Shown in pieces: positions 1-12,200 of a stretch of 64,000 bases of DNA. A program made the translations under genes and the position numbers. The notes beneath the pieces were generated by a model. That model was not told the DNA's origin and did no database searches. It saw nothing but the letters and a program-made list of their open reading frames with translations. Positions within the stretch are counted from its first letter, which is position 1. Each line of letters starts with the position of its first letter. The stretch is taken from assembly GCA_001695595.3 (NCBI GenBank), contig MBPM02000062.1, positions 186,001 through 250,000 on the forward strand. Direction: 5' to 3'. This DNA comes from Plasmopara viticola. Taxonomy: Eukaryota; Oomycota; Peronosporomycetes; Peronosporales; Peronosporaceae.

Positions 1-3000
1 AAGGTCTTATTAATACTGCTTCATTTATACTAGTAGGGGGTATGATGATTGTACAATACTTATTTTACGAAAGGCTAAATTAAAAATATTAGCTAGAAGT
101 TTAAGGGCGAGAGGTACAGTAGGCTTTGATAATAACACCAACATTATTCTCAGAGTCAGGCGGATCGCAATCTGCGATACATATAGACTAAAGAAAGGTT
201 AATTGTCGTCCGCATCAACGGACCTGAAACAGACGTTATCTCTCAGGCTCAAGCCAAGCTCACACTATCTATGTACCTAGCAGCATCCCAGTGCTAGGAC
301 GCTATGCCGACATATGACGCTTCGGTCGCTAGTAGATAACAAATCGCGCGCCAGCTACCCTTTCCTTAAAGTATTCTATTCTTAAGCCTCATGCTAGACA
401 AAAGCCACTAGCCTCGGCATCACAGAGCGAAGAGAATAAATGCTACCCTTATCAGAGTCTAAAGCCAGATTATATTTGCACAATGTGATGTTGTCGACGC
501 ATTCCTTCGTGTAAAACACGAGGCACTACGAAGTTTGGAGGGATACGTTTTCCTACTTATCGCCGACTGAAAGCAAGATGGAAAGTTGCGAACCGTACAC
601 GTGTACAAAACGCCGAATGCGGCTATCATATATATCAACATAGACACCGAGTTTTCGAAAGGAAAGTCAACATAGTGGGATGTGCAATGTACAGTGCGCT
701 CGGCTTATTTGACGAGTAGAGCGAGGGAGTGAAGAACTATTGATCACAGTCGACACATGCTCCGGGAAATTCTGGCCATGCTCCAAGGGCCTTTAAGCAC
801 CTGCAACACTTTGTTTTCTGATTACGTATCTTTTCTAACTTTACAGGGCAAATGCACAGACAACTCGTATGGCACTTTTGTCTTGGAGCGCTCGATCCAA
901 ACCAATTGACAATGAAATTTCATATCATCAAACGACACGGTAGAGAAATTGCTCTGCTTTTAGTACAATGTTGAGTGTGTCCCGCATAGCCGCTGAAACA
1001 TCTGTTCTTCACTCACTCAATCAACAAATATCACACTTTTGGTTATGCGTACCGACAAAAAAAAACTCATACTTACCAGCTGCCAACAGTGTAATGGTAG
1101 TGGTAAGTTTGCTTGGAAGGGGTCTTCCTTGATACGCTTTACGCGTGCGCACAGATGTAACAACCTATTTATGTGGCTTGCTCTACCAGTAGTGAGTGCT
1201 TACCAAGTCGTACGTTTTCTTTCTGTCGAAATTACCATCCAGCGGTGTACTGTAAGTCTTATAGAAAATTGATGTTCTTCTTTTGAAAGAGTGTCCTTAA
1301 GATGTTTGAAATCAGACTGGACATGTCCGAACAGATAATCCGCAGACAAATAATTAGTTAGAGCAACCATAATATGCTCCGAGCGAGGTAAGGGAGGAAC
1401 GCCCGAGCGTTTGTTGAGGTCAGCTTTCAAGTAACGCATGAACAAGTCAAAGACGTTAGGACTTAACGACTTAGTGTTTTGAGTCACATTTGCAATAAAA
1501 TGGTTGAAAACAAAGACCTACAAAAAAATTACCTGAAGCGAAAGGAATTTAACACGGCGGGACGTATACTTAACTTTTGGTATCAGTAAATGTTGAAGTA
1601 TTGTCTGCGAATGATGTTACTGCTGTATCCAGGACTTGACAGTGTCCGCGTGCAGTTGGACCATTTGATGAAGCTATATCTCAAAGAGATACACGAATGC
1701 GTTCGACAATCAAACAAGAATATAAAGGCACCAAATGCTCGATATGGGCTTCCTAAGGCGTCATATCCCGAAGAATGAGAGCACGGAAGTGCAAGTACCG
1801 GGTCATCCGCAAGCGTACCCACGTCATCGACTGGGTGAAAAGCTGACCACATTATTTGTTGTGAGAAAGGCGATTTCAGTACTTGCTCACGAAGCAAAGT
1901 GACAACGCTCATAGGGACCGACAATTGATTAAAATTTTTGAAAGCTACGGCACTCCGTGCATGATTTGGCGAAGACAGAGCTTTGTCGATACTTGAGGTG
2001 CATCTGTCAGATACCAGTGTAGGACATCGTCCTCCTCCCAATAAAGAGCGCGGGTGCCACTATCGTGTGATGAGCATTCTTGCGCAGCACTAATACCACG
2101 GTGATTTGTAAGATGAAATAGATAACCTCACTCCAAGATCTATCGAGAGGTCGAGACCTTAGTTTGCCAAGACTGATTTGACGTCATGGCCGCCTTTTAT
2201 CATATCTCTAGCATTATTGCGCTTTCCGTCGCCAAGATTGAAAGGTCTAGAGTGATAAGGTCCTTGACAATGGCTGGGGAATTAGCATAATACTGAGGAG
2301 TATAAGCTGCAGGTCGACCATCCATTAGCAGTCGCAGACGAGCTTTTGGCCAAGCAAGCTCATACCAATGAGTCGCTCATCGACATCGCTAAAGCTATCG
2401 CGAGGTGCGGATAGATTTAAAATTCTTGTCGCTATGTAAATATCTGTAAAATCATCCACAGGTGCATATGAAGCCTTAGTATCAACGATACGGACTGAAG
2501 TACCGGCACTTAGCCATGGCTGTTTCGCGCTGCCAAATGCTCTCGGTAACTTGCATAAAAAAGCTCCAGTGGAACTTACGACTTTGCTTTAAGCTGTGCA
2601 AGTCTTCCTCTGAGCGCTCGTCGAGGCTTAACGTCAATGCTATCAGCCCCCATAGCGCCTCTCAAGAAATCACAGCCGAGTTGTCAAGTAGAAGCTCGTA
2701 CTTTGCTTACAAATGTCGAATCAAGCGAGATACGTTTCCTTTTGTCTGCATCTTGGACTCTTGCGCACTATATAGGCTATCGATTATAAGCTTTGGCCCT
2801 CAATATTTAGGCCGGATAACGGAAGGGAAGTGCTTGAGAAGAGTAGCAATTGCACTAATTACTCACGGGAATGTGGTGTGCGACGCAAGTGCTCGCAATT
2901 GTGTGGCCTAAAGAAGCACGGCGTATTATAAGTACAGTCTAAGGGTACTCGGCTCAGATAAATGCATCTTTGGTGCAGAAGGAAATTGCCGTAAGGCTTT

Positions 3001-3603
3001 TATACCGGAAAGCACTGAGGCAGGCTTTGGTAGAGACGATTGTGAATCGGCTAACAAATCAGAAATGCTAAAGGGAGTGGTTTGACCTTACTAATTATAC
3101 TAATTACATGCACAAGTATAGTGTGAACTACACGGAAGAGACTTATACGTGTAACGCGATCCGTGATCAAGTCAATTTAATGACCTACATCTTGATCAGA
3201 TAGTAATGTCGAAGACGGATCTCATAGAATTACTTAGAGTATTACAAGACCGCTTTATTCAATAAGGTTGAGAACTTGGTCTTTTCCTTAGGTAGCAACG
3301 ACCACTACCCCGGTTATGCCGCTAGCCTTCCAAGCCTCTTGGAGCTATCACATGAACATCGAACTGACTTGAAGAGAGCAGCTACTGTCGTTGTAGATTT
3401 TAGGCTCATTTTGCCTTCACCGCCACCGAAATTCTTTTTGTAAGTAGATGAAGCCGAGCACTATCATTATTTGCCAATATGTCTGCGTCAAAAAACGTTT
3501 TACTCAAGACAAGAAACCCTAACCTGCTCGATGATAATTATGTGTTGCCTTCTTTGTTTTCTGAGAGATAAAAAATTATGCAACTCTAAGTTTCGCGTTT
3601 GCA
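1..3603. other. Gene-poor stretch, nothing recognised
   Basis: Open frames here are at most about 150 codons, overlap on opposite strands and show no family motif. A plus-strand frame near 2816-2860 reads FRPDNGRE, which recalls the DNG box of copia integrases, but its flanks do not match an integrase. I treat the region as decayed intergenic or repeat-derived DNA without an assignable gene. Confidence 0.5.
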
Positions 3604-3637
3604 TCGCCATGATCGTGCCAGTGCACGATCATGGCGA
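3604..3637. repeat. Perfect inverted repeat, 15-bp stem, 4-nt loop
   Basis: Bases 3604-3618 (TCGCCATGATCGTGC) are exactly the reverse complement of 3623-3637, with the loop CAGT between them. Either strand could fold into a stable hairpin. No gene ends beside it and no T-tract follows, so a terminator role is not supported. It lies just upstream of a tandemly duplicated region and may be part of a mobile or repeat unit. Confidence 0.85.
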
Positions 3638-3650
3638 GTAGTATAATATT

Positions 3651-4060
3651 CCGCTTCACGTACATAAAAAGAGAGGCACATTGACTACGTCAACCTAGGA
3701 CCAATTACGGCACGCCAAATACGTTGCGCGTGAAGTGAAATTACATCCATTGCGTATCGCTCATATTGACGGCATCAACTATCGATTACAAAGTATTCGG
3801 CTGTAGGCCAAACTTTTTTAGGCAATCGCCTTATAATACACGTAAAGCTTAGCCTTTAATTCAATGTGTTTTGACTCGTGACATACTTAGCAATCCTCGT
3901 GATATAAAAACTCGCTCTCGTAGCCCACCCCCCTTGATGCCTTGTCTGAAAGCCAACCACGTCACTGATGGCATGCAGAAAATGGTGTCCATCATGAGCG
4001 TTGTTCAGCGGTTTGCGAATCTCTTTTCGCGCAGTAACCATACCAAATTGAAGTGACTTA
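3651..4060 (+). repeat. Diverged tandem duplication, unit 1
   Basis: Two blocks in this unit recur in the same order about 0.5 kb downstream. Block A (3651-3717, starting CCGCTTCAC) matches 4125-4187. Block B (3934-4060, from TTGATGCC to AAGTGACTTA) matches 4490-4615. The DNA between the blocks is not alignable by eye. The matching blocks differ by scattered substitutions, so the duplication is old. No coding capacity is evident. A shorter, weaker resemblance to both blocks lies near 59812-59866, which would fit a dispersed repeat family. Confidence 0.65.
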
Positions 4061-4124
4061 TTACTGACGTACCGGCGGCTACACTGGTGCCCAGCAAATA
4101 GCTGCATTCGCTCAGTAGAAACTT

Positions 4125-4615
4125 CCGCTTCACATACAATGGGGAGCACATCGACTACCTCGACCTAGGTTGATGAAGGCACGCCAGAGCTAAGCGAGCA
4201 CTTTTAGGGTTGCTCAGTAAGATACGTGTCACGCACTACATATTTATCTAAAGAGCTTAAATCTACTACCTTGCTCAACAGCCACTGATAGCTTGTATGG
4301 TTTACAGTGATCGCTGTCTACACCAAACGTTGAAGTGGTGGCTCTATCCCTAGTGTATTCAAAGGATATCAGCTTTTAAATCTTGGCCCACAGCCGAACA
4401 AATCCTTTATAATATGTAAGTGATGCTGTCAATACGAGCGATGCGCAGTGGATGGTATTATACTCCACGCGCAACGGCGGGGCCTTATATTGATGCCTGG
4501 TCTGAAAGCCAACCACGCAACTGATGGCATGCAGTAAATGATGTCCATTATGAGCCTTGCTCAGAGGTTAGCGAACCACTTTACACACAGTGATCATACT
4601 TAATGAAGTGACTTA
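4125..4615 (+). repeat. Diverged tandem duplication, unit 2
   Basis: Second copy of the unit at 3651-4060. Block A is at 4125-4187 and block B at 4490-4615. Block spacing is larger here (about 365 bp against about 283 bp), so one unit gained or lost internal sequence. There is no open frame shared by both units, so they look like non-coding repeat DNA. Confidence 0.65.
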
Positions 4616-7600
4616 AAACCGACCAAGTCACCAGCTTTAACCGCGAATGATGCTTTCAACGAGCATTGCTTAATATTTTACTCCTTTATTCACTTTCTCA
4701 ACCCTTGTCCACTGTACATTTTAACATTTTAATGTCCACTACGTGATCAACTTGGTCCAGTGTTGGAGCCTATAGGGCTTCTACTTTATAGTAGAGGATC
4801 AGTCATACCCCATTATAGCTCCGATAGAAGAAAAGCGGAAGCGCGTTGACGTCGAATCAACCAAATTTTGTGGCGCTCGCCATACACAAGGCGAGGCATA
4901 GTTTGCATCTAGGTAAGAATAAACAGCGCTTGACTCAACGCGAATCCACCGGCATCCGAGATAGTGATAGGAGCGAGGCTCCTGTTCCTAATCAAACATT
5001 GCGAAGTCACGTTGGTGTGGTCGTAGGGCCCCGACATACGGCTGGCTTTTTCTACAGCAAAACTTCAAAGCAATGCTTTGAGACCCTAAAGTAAAGAAAG
5101 ACCGTTCGTGGCGTACTTAAACTTTTTACGGTTGCCTCAACACGCGGCAAGCCGAATTTGCTAAGGTTGTTAAGCAAAAAGCTCTTTTAGACCAAGGCGG
5201 TATGACTATTATCTTTTCTGGAGCCTACTTGGTCGCCCTACATCCGGTGGGTGCTTTCGTCTTTCTGTATTATACCACAAGACGATATATTGTAGTATTT
5301 TGGCTCCTAGAACCTCGATGTGCTTGGCGCAGGTGACATCCTAGTCACAGTGTCTATGTTTCGCCATATATTGAACATCGGTAGATGCTTATATATTAGT
5401 AAGCTGCTCGAAAGTCTACCTCCCATCATAAGCATAGCTTTGATCATAAGACAGTACCACCAGATGAGTTTCATTGTTGTGAGCTTGCCGCCTGAAACCT
5501 AAATTTGGCATTTGATGCCACTCTACGGCCTTCTTAAAAAGGCCGGACGCTCGTGGAACATCTTTTTTGTGGTAGCGCTCATGCGCAGTCTGTATATATT
5601 ACTGGTGACCACCTCCTTTTATATTAAGTCACTGACCATTCAGTCAGAAAGAATCTTAGCACTTCTCACATAGGGGGTGCAAAGAAGCAGGACCACCATC
5701 GCTTTGAGGTCAAAAAACGTTTTAGCTCAATTCAGGTGGTGGAAGCCGCCTCAATTGAGTTACTGTACGAGTGTGAGGTTGACTACGAGAGCTAATTGAT
5801 GCAATGGAGCTAGTGCTGCTCTTTACTTCGGCAAAACGCTATTTTGAGTCGCTGCGACGGTTTACTTAGGGCTGAGATTTGAAAGGAGCTTGAGGCTATT
5901 TTAATTGATTGAGCGGGCCTCTGAGAAGCATTATTCTTCACAGCGGTGGTATCTTCTATCTGAAGTATCGCCATTTTCGCTCGGTATTTCCCAAGAAAAA
6001 AGGTTTGTCGTATATGAAGTAAACGTCCAAATCTTGATGGAGAAGAGTGAAGCGACTTTAAACTAGTTAGCAGAATAATCATATAGTGTGACAAAAGTTC
6101 TGTGTTGTTTCAAGACTCTGAAAAAGACAGTATGTAGTACTGCGAGCTTACAGAATGAGATCATTGTAAAATGAGAAATTAATATTGATTGCGTAAAAGG
6201 AACATCACAAGAATGTATCGATTAGCTTGATTAAATCTCAGCTCATATGCTGACGTAGGGACTTATATTGGGCGTTGTTTACTCAGGCTTTAAATGAACT
6301 TTGTAACAGGTAGATAGCAATTTGCAGTCCGTGCTAGCCTCTAAAAAAAGATGAAATGTTTGAGACTTAAACTTACACTTCTTTTGAGCAAAAAACTACG
6401 GCAGCTTCACTATCTTCTCGACAACTTTCTAACGGCCTTGTGCTGTATATAAAGAGCGAAAGTTCCTGCCCATTAATCGGATGAGCGATGGGCTGTATAA
6501 AGTGCGGGTATATTCACCTTTAATGCTTCAATTAATGAAAATGATCTCGAAGATGTTATTGAACGATTTGATGTGCATTTTAGAATTGCGCAGGACCTAA
6601 GAGAACGTATGGCGTTATAGTATATCATAGTATCTGTATGTGACTTGACAATTCAGATGTCTAGCTTGGTTGCATCATGTGGTAAATGTGTACATGGAGC
6701 AGTTCTTAAAGCATTATTTGACTAGCTCTGGATTTAATCAACATAGATCAACTTTTGGGACATTTGACGCTAGCATTTGATTCCGTGGGAATAGATGTCC
6801 CAGACGCGATCGGATCGGCATGATCTGCAACGGATCGCGTGGCTTGTTGCCCTTATAATTGACTGTGTGAGTCGTGGCGGTTTAGATCATCGATTCGGTC
6901 TGCTTTGATCGTGATCAGCACTCCATTTTGTAAAGTTCCTGTTTTTTATGTGTATCAAGAAAGATCAGAGAGCCAATGACTTTAAAAGAATTGAATCTTC
7001 TTAGGGTTTCATATGCACGGGTATACCTGGGCAGAAACTGACACGGCACCGTTTGCTATGTATCTGAGAAATGATGTCGGTCTACAATTTAAATTTAGTC
7101 GGAAAACGCGATCACTTCTGTTCAGCTTCTTCTGCTATTAGAAGTAGTCAAGTATCGAAAAGGACTGAATGTGTACACAACAGCCTTTAAACACACAGAC
7201 GCCGATTTAATTGGACTCGTTTCTGGTGCACCGTCAGGAACAGCGCCATCTACCCGACCTACGTCCTATCAAAATCGACCTTGCGAATCGAATTAACACT
7301 TCATCAAGAGCGACCACAGGAGTGTAATCAGCCCTGTAAATGGGTACACAAGTTCAGTCCTATAGCAATCCTACTATTATCAGGGTATTTAATTTTACCA
7401 CTATCAGCAGTTTACCCAATGGGTGTCCGACGGAATCGATTGCCAATTCGCTAGAAGTGGAAATGGATCGTAGAGAATTAATTTGTGTTAATATTATTAA
7501 TAGACTACCGGCGTAAAGCCATCTTTATAAGTGGTAAGAAATCAGTGTGATGGATTTGTATCAATCTCGTAGATTGATCAGTTCTGCGACTATTATGATC

Positions 7601-7948
7601 AGGCAGCTGAACCACTCTGCATTGATGGCTTCATGTAACAGTTACGTTGCAATCGGCTACGCAGCTACGCTCCACGCCATCAACTATTCATGATCTACAT
7701 ACGCTTTTGACTTTCTGAGACCTATCAATCCGATCAGAGCCGGAATTAAAGGGTGATCCTCTGGTAACGTGAGAATGTGGTGTTACACATTGAAAGTGTC
7801 TAATGATTGCACACTATTCTAAAGTGGCTTGAGGATGTATTGTATTGTATAACGTTATCGCGTTGCCAAGTTATGCACGTGCTAGGCTCTATGGCTAGTC
7901 CACGGCATAGAGTGGTGTCCGCATACGTCGGGTCTCGTTCGGCAGGCA
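4616..7948. other. Gene-poor stretch, nothing recognised
   Basis: No frame longer than about 95 codons and no motif. Around 6800-6920 the GATC tetramer recurs unusually often and small inverted repeats occur (GCGATC...GATCGC), without a recognised function. A short hairpin (GGCCTT...AAGGCC) lies near 5530-5545. Confidence 0.5.
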
Positions 7949-7987
7949 CTCACGGCCTCGGTGCACTGCCAGCACCGAGGCCGTGAG
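7949..7987. repeat. Perfect GC-rich inverted repeat, 16-bp arms, 7-nt loop
   Basis: Bases 7949-7964 (CTCACGGCCTCGGTGC) are exactly complementary to 7972-7987, with the loop ACTGCCA. The stem has 12 G/C pairs and sits at the edge of a GC-rich island (about 7940-8180) inside AT-richer DNA. It may be part of a retroelement leader or a structured transcript; nothing in the sequence decides this. Confidence 0.85.
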
Positions 7988-8201
7988 GGTCTTCCATTAT
8001 TTTGTGTAGTTCTGACTTGGTAAGAGCCCAGGTGGCGCCCTGGTGCTGGAGACCGTCGCGTCGAGGGTGAGACTCGTTAGAGACCTGCAGATGCCCGAGA
8101 GCACCTGCCCGAAGCGCGCGAGCATTTAGCCCCCGCGCTTGGAAGGAGGGCGTCACCCCAACCTTTTCCGAAAAGCTTGGGGATGACCAGTCCTTTAACA
8201 A
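7950..8201 (-). other. GC-rich island with an 83-codon minus-strand frame, unrecognised
   Basis: The local base composition is clearly more GC-rich than the flanks. The minus strand holds an 83-codon frame rich in Ala, Gly, Leu and Arg (for example ARGLNARALRAGALGHLQVS) that ends inside the perfect hairpin at 7949-7987. I do not recognise the product. It could be a fragment of a retroelement gag or leader region, or chance coding in a GC-rich patch. No start context or partner gene supports a real protein. Confidence 0.25.
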
Positions 8202-8639
8202 AGACCATATGTTATCAGAAAAATGGATTCGAGAACAGGCTTGATCATTTTTATAGAGACAGAAAGTCTCTATATACGCAAGTGGTGCATGCCTAATCAG
8301 TGGTAAAAAGGGCTAGCTGGCCTACACAGGCACCGTAACTAGAGATATCTTGTCTCCTAGGAACAAATTGATTTGGTTTAGAAGTAGCGTACGGTGTACC
8401 TGTTGTAAAGACAAAGGACCACTTCAATTAGCACATGCGCAATATGTGCTTTACGGTAAGCCGTTGCACACAGGTAAAGTTCATCGAGGTCGATACTAAG
8501 CGTGATAGTTGTAGTTAGAGGGAGGAAAAAGGACCAAGTAAAAAAATTGAGCGACGCGCCATGCGTCTTAAATTTTATCTCTGTTTTTTGCTGACTAAAT
8601 TGTGAGGATCTGGTGATCCAGAAATTTTCAATTGATGTG

Positions 8640-9082
8640 TTGAAAAAAATAGTCTTGCAAGCAAAATTGCGAATGTGTGATACACAAATTACAATTATGG
8701 TACCATCAACGCCATCTCCGTGTCAATGCCGAAATGGGGGCACATTGTGAGGTACGAAGAGGGTCACTATGGAGTGCTAATCCCATGTCTTGTGGGTCAC
8801 CATCCAATGGTGTTGGCGCTTCTCAGAACTAATTGTTTTCTTACGACGATAATACCCTCATAGTCGTTTCTACTTTCGATGGGCGAAGCGGCTACAATAC
8901 TTTTAAGTGATGAGCAATTCTGATGTGTTTCAAAAGAACGAGGTCCTTGTACACATTCTAAAGAATGCGGTATCGCTGTGCGGTTTCAACGCAAATAAGT
9001 TTTATAGCAAAGCAGTATTGGCAACACTTAGGAGAGATTACATCCTCATAGCAAACTAGCAAGTCGCTTTAAGTGCTGAAAT
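8640..9082 (+). pseudogene. Cystathionine gamma-synthase pseudogene, 5' part
   Basis: This segment is a degenerate copy of the head of the locus at 62970-63515. Shared stretches include GTACGAAGAGGGTCA (8752 on) against GATACGAAGAAGGTCA, CATCCAATGGTGTTGGCGCT against CATCCATTGGTGCTGGCGCT, GCGGCTACAA, and TTGGCAACACT followed by GAGAGATT. The similarity starts around 8640 with sequence that, in the better copy, is the shared promoter of the divergent lysine-rich gene (TCTTGCAAGCAAAATTG against TCTTGCGAGCAAAATTG). The frame is destroyed by stops and indels. The copy is cut at 9082 by the copia element and resumes at 13450. The similarity was read by eye; a pairwise alignment would give the identity. 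Confidence 0.85.
9078..9082. repeat. Target-site duplication GAAAT (left)
   Basis: GAAAT directly left of the copia element matches GAAAT directly right of it. Comparison with the uninterrupted locus (AAGTGCTTCAAAGTGACGG near 63507-63525) shows that host sequence runs up to this point and resumes at 13450, fixing the boundary. Confidence 0.8.
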
Positions 9083-9227
9083 AATTGAAGATGTTACTTG
9101 GGCACTAGTTGGCAAATTGCAAAAGTGAATATATTTATAAGTGCTAATTTTAAGTAGTCACCAACTGATTGCAGATACCGGTACTTACCGATATGTAGTT
9201 GCTGGTCGAGGCGTCGATTCTCCAACA
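9083..9227 (-). repeat. Copia element, 3' LTR (145 bp)
   Basis: Appears identical to 13305-13449. It contains the last codons of the gag-pol frame, whose TAA stop is at 9185-9187, so the polyprotein terminates inside the LTR. Confidence 0.93.
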
Positions 9228-12200
9228 CTCCCACTCGCCTCGTCAGCACTTGGCGACTTGATGCCCAACTTGTTCCGGAGATTTTGAAACTGCACAGCGC
9301 TGATTGGCTTGGTCATCATGTCGGCCATCATGTCGTTTGTTGAGCAATACTGCAACACCACTTGGCCATCTTCTACCTTTTCACGAACAAAATGATAACG
9401 AATGTCGATGTGCTTGGTGCGCTTGTGAAATTCCGGGTTCTTGGCCAATGCAATGGAGCCCTGATTGTCCTCGTAAACTGTAACCGCTTCATCAGTTGTC
9501 AACTCACCCAATTCGCACAAGAAAGCCTTTAGCCATATAGCCTCTTGTGTTGCCTCCGACAACGCCATGTATTCAGCTTCAGTAGATGACAGCGCCACCG
9601 TACGTTGCTTCTTGCTTCTCCAGCTGATGCATCCGCCGTTCATCATAAACGCATAGCCGCTCGTGCTTCTTCTTGTTGCAATATCTCCAGCCCAATCTGC
9701 ATCCGTGAAACCTCGAAGTCCATCATCGCAGCCCGGTTGGAATTCAATACCATGTGTCCTTGTCCCTTGAATGTACCTGAAGACCCGCTTGAGTGCTTGC
9801 CAATGAGTAGGACATGGATCTGCCGCAAATTGGCTGAGTACTCCCACTGCTGCCGCGAGGTCTGGTCGAGTACATACCATGAGATACATGACGCACCCTA
9901 CTGCATTTCGATAGGGGACTCCAGCCATGGTCACGTCGTGTTTACAACCGTCTTCACACATATTCTTTGTCAGTTTGAGGCCCGGATCTTGAGGTGTCTT
10001 GACCGGGTTACTGGCATCCATCTTAAAATTGTGCAAAATGTCACTTGCAAACTTATTCTGTCGCATCGAAATAACTCCACTTGTCTTGTCTTGCTCAATT
10101 TCAATTCCGAGGAAAAACTTGAGCTGGCCCATATCAGTCATCTCGAATCGATTACTTAATGCTTGCTTGGTATCTTGTAGAATCTTGACACTGCTGCTTG
10201 CGAGCACTAAATCATCAACGTAAAGAGCCACAAAGATCATGGCTTGGTCGTTTCGCATCAAGTAAATGCAGTGGTCTGACTCACACTTCTTGAACCCAAG
10301 CTTAAGCATGAACTCGTCGATGGTCTTGTTCCACATGCGAGGTGACTGTTTCAGGCCGTATAGTGACCGCTTGAGCTTGCAAACAAAATTCGGGTGCTCT
10401 TGATTCACAAAGCCGTCCGGTTGCTCCATGTATATGTCTTCATCCAACGGTCCGTTAAGGAACGCTGTCTTGACGTCCATTTGATGCAGTGTAAGGCTGT
10501 ATTTGGCAGCAAGACTAAACAGGATCCGAATTGATGTGAGCTTCGCCACCGGTGCAAACGTTTCATCATAGTCAATGCCGTACTTCTGTGAGAAGCCTTT
10601 AGCAACAAGACGAGCCTTAAACCTTTCAACTTCCCCGTCTTGATTCTCTTTCACGCGAAAAACCCATCTGCATCCAATCGCCTTGCGTCCTTTTGGCAAT
10701 GGCACAATCTCCCAAGTTTGATTTTTATGCAGGGACTTAACCTCTGAGTCACAGGCTTCCTTCCACTTTACAGCGTCACTAGATTCCATAGCCGACTTGA
10801 ATGAAGTCGGCATTTCTCCCACTGAATCCATGACGTAGGCCGCCTCAACATTGAAGCAGTCTTGTGCTGCTGCCGACATCTCTTTAAGTCCACGACCTTT
10901 GCTGAAGATTGTATGCCGCTTAATTCTTGGAATTTCTGTTGCTTTCTCGAGCGATTCATTTCGTTGGTGACGTTTCCTGCCCACCTCAATGTCAACATCG
11001 GAAGAAGTTGCCTCTTCTTCTTGTGATTCTTCATCAGTTTCTTCGACATCTTCGATGACAACCTCTTCATTGCAGTGATCACGCTTCACAGTATCAAAGA
11101 CCATTTCCATAAACCTGGCATCGCGACTGACTAGCACACGACGGGTTTGTAGTTCCTCAAAACGATACGCCTTTTCATGCTCGGAATAACCGATAAAGCG
11201 GCAGCGTACCGACCTTGCATCAAGTTTGGTGCGCTTTTCTTTGGGAACCGTGACAAATGCGTGGCAACCAAACACCTTAAGGTTTGCCAGCAATGGCTTT
11301 TTACCGGTCCAAATTTGGTGAGGTGACTTGTCGTGAGAAACAGCGCGTGTAGGACAACGATTTCGTAGGAATGCAGCGGTCATAACTGCTTCGCCCCAGT
11401 AAATTTTTGGTAATCCAGCGTGTTCCATCATGCACCTCGCGCACTCAACCAACGTTCGGTTCATGCGCTCAGCCACTCCATTCAGCTGTGGTGTGTACGG
11501 CGGGGTGAACTTTTGAGCGATTCCCCGGTCACTGCAAAACTTGGCCATTCTGTGCGATGTATATTCTCCACCATTGTCACTGCGAAGCGACTTTACTCGA
11601 TATCCGGTTTGCGTTTCAGCAAGCGCGACATATTCAGCAAACTTGGTAAAAACTTCGGATTTGTTGCGCAGCAAGTATACCGTGCAAAAGTGTGATTTGT
11701 CATCAATAAATGTGACGAAATATCGCTTTCCACTAAAAGTAGGCGTCCGCATAGGGCCACAAACATCACTGTGGATGACCTCCAGCACTTGTTTCGCACG
11801 GTTAGGTGATGACTTGATGTAGCTTGTACGCGTTTGTTTGCCAAGCGAACATCCGTCACACGCCTCCCACTGCTTAACAGACGCAATGTCAATACCAGTT
11901 CCATAGTTTTTCTTAACAATGGCATCCAATCCACTTAAGCCAATGTGACCAAGTCGAAGGTGCCAGAGGTACGAATTGGTGTCCCCATGGCATCCCATCG
12001 AAGTTGTCACATTTGCCGCCTCAGCTGGAATTGGTGTCATGCAGAGCTTGAACAAACCCTTTCCTTCGCGAGCACCAAGCTGCCATCGCAAACCTTTTGC
12101 ATTTGCAAAGCAACCATCTCGCTCAAAGGTAACTGGTCCGACATCCTTCGTAAAACGGCCCACTGAAAACAAATTTCGCAGTAGTTTCGGAATGTGCCAC

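Noticed and set aside
2816..2910. FRPDNGRE, similar to the copia integrase DNG box
   Set aside because: Flanking residues do not continue the integrase pattern and no other retroelement motif is nearby.
9092..9227. Shorter 136-bp LTR boundary (from TGTTACTTGG)
   Set aside because: The direct repeat continues nine bases further, and only the longer limit gives matching 5-bp target duplications and agrees with the uninterrupted locus.
9605..10159. 184-codon plus-strand frame and other frames inside the copia element
   Set aside because: They lie antisense or out of frame to the clear gag-pol gene and have no motifs.
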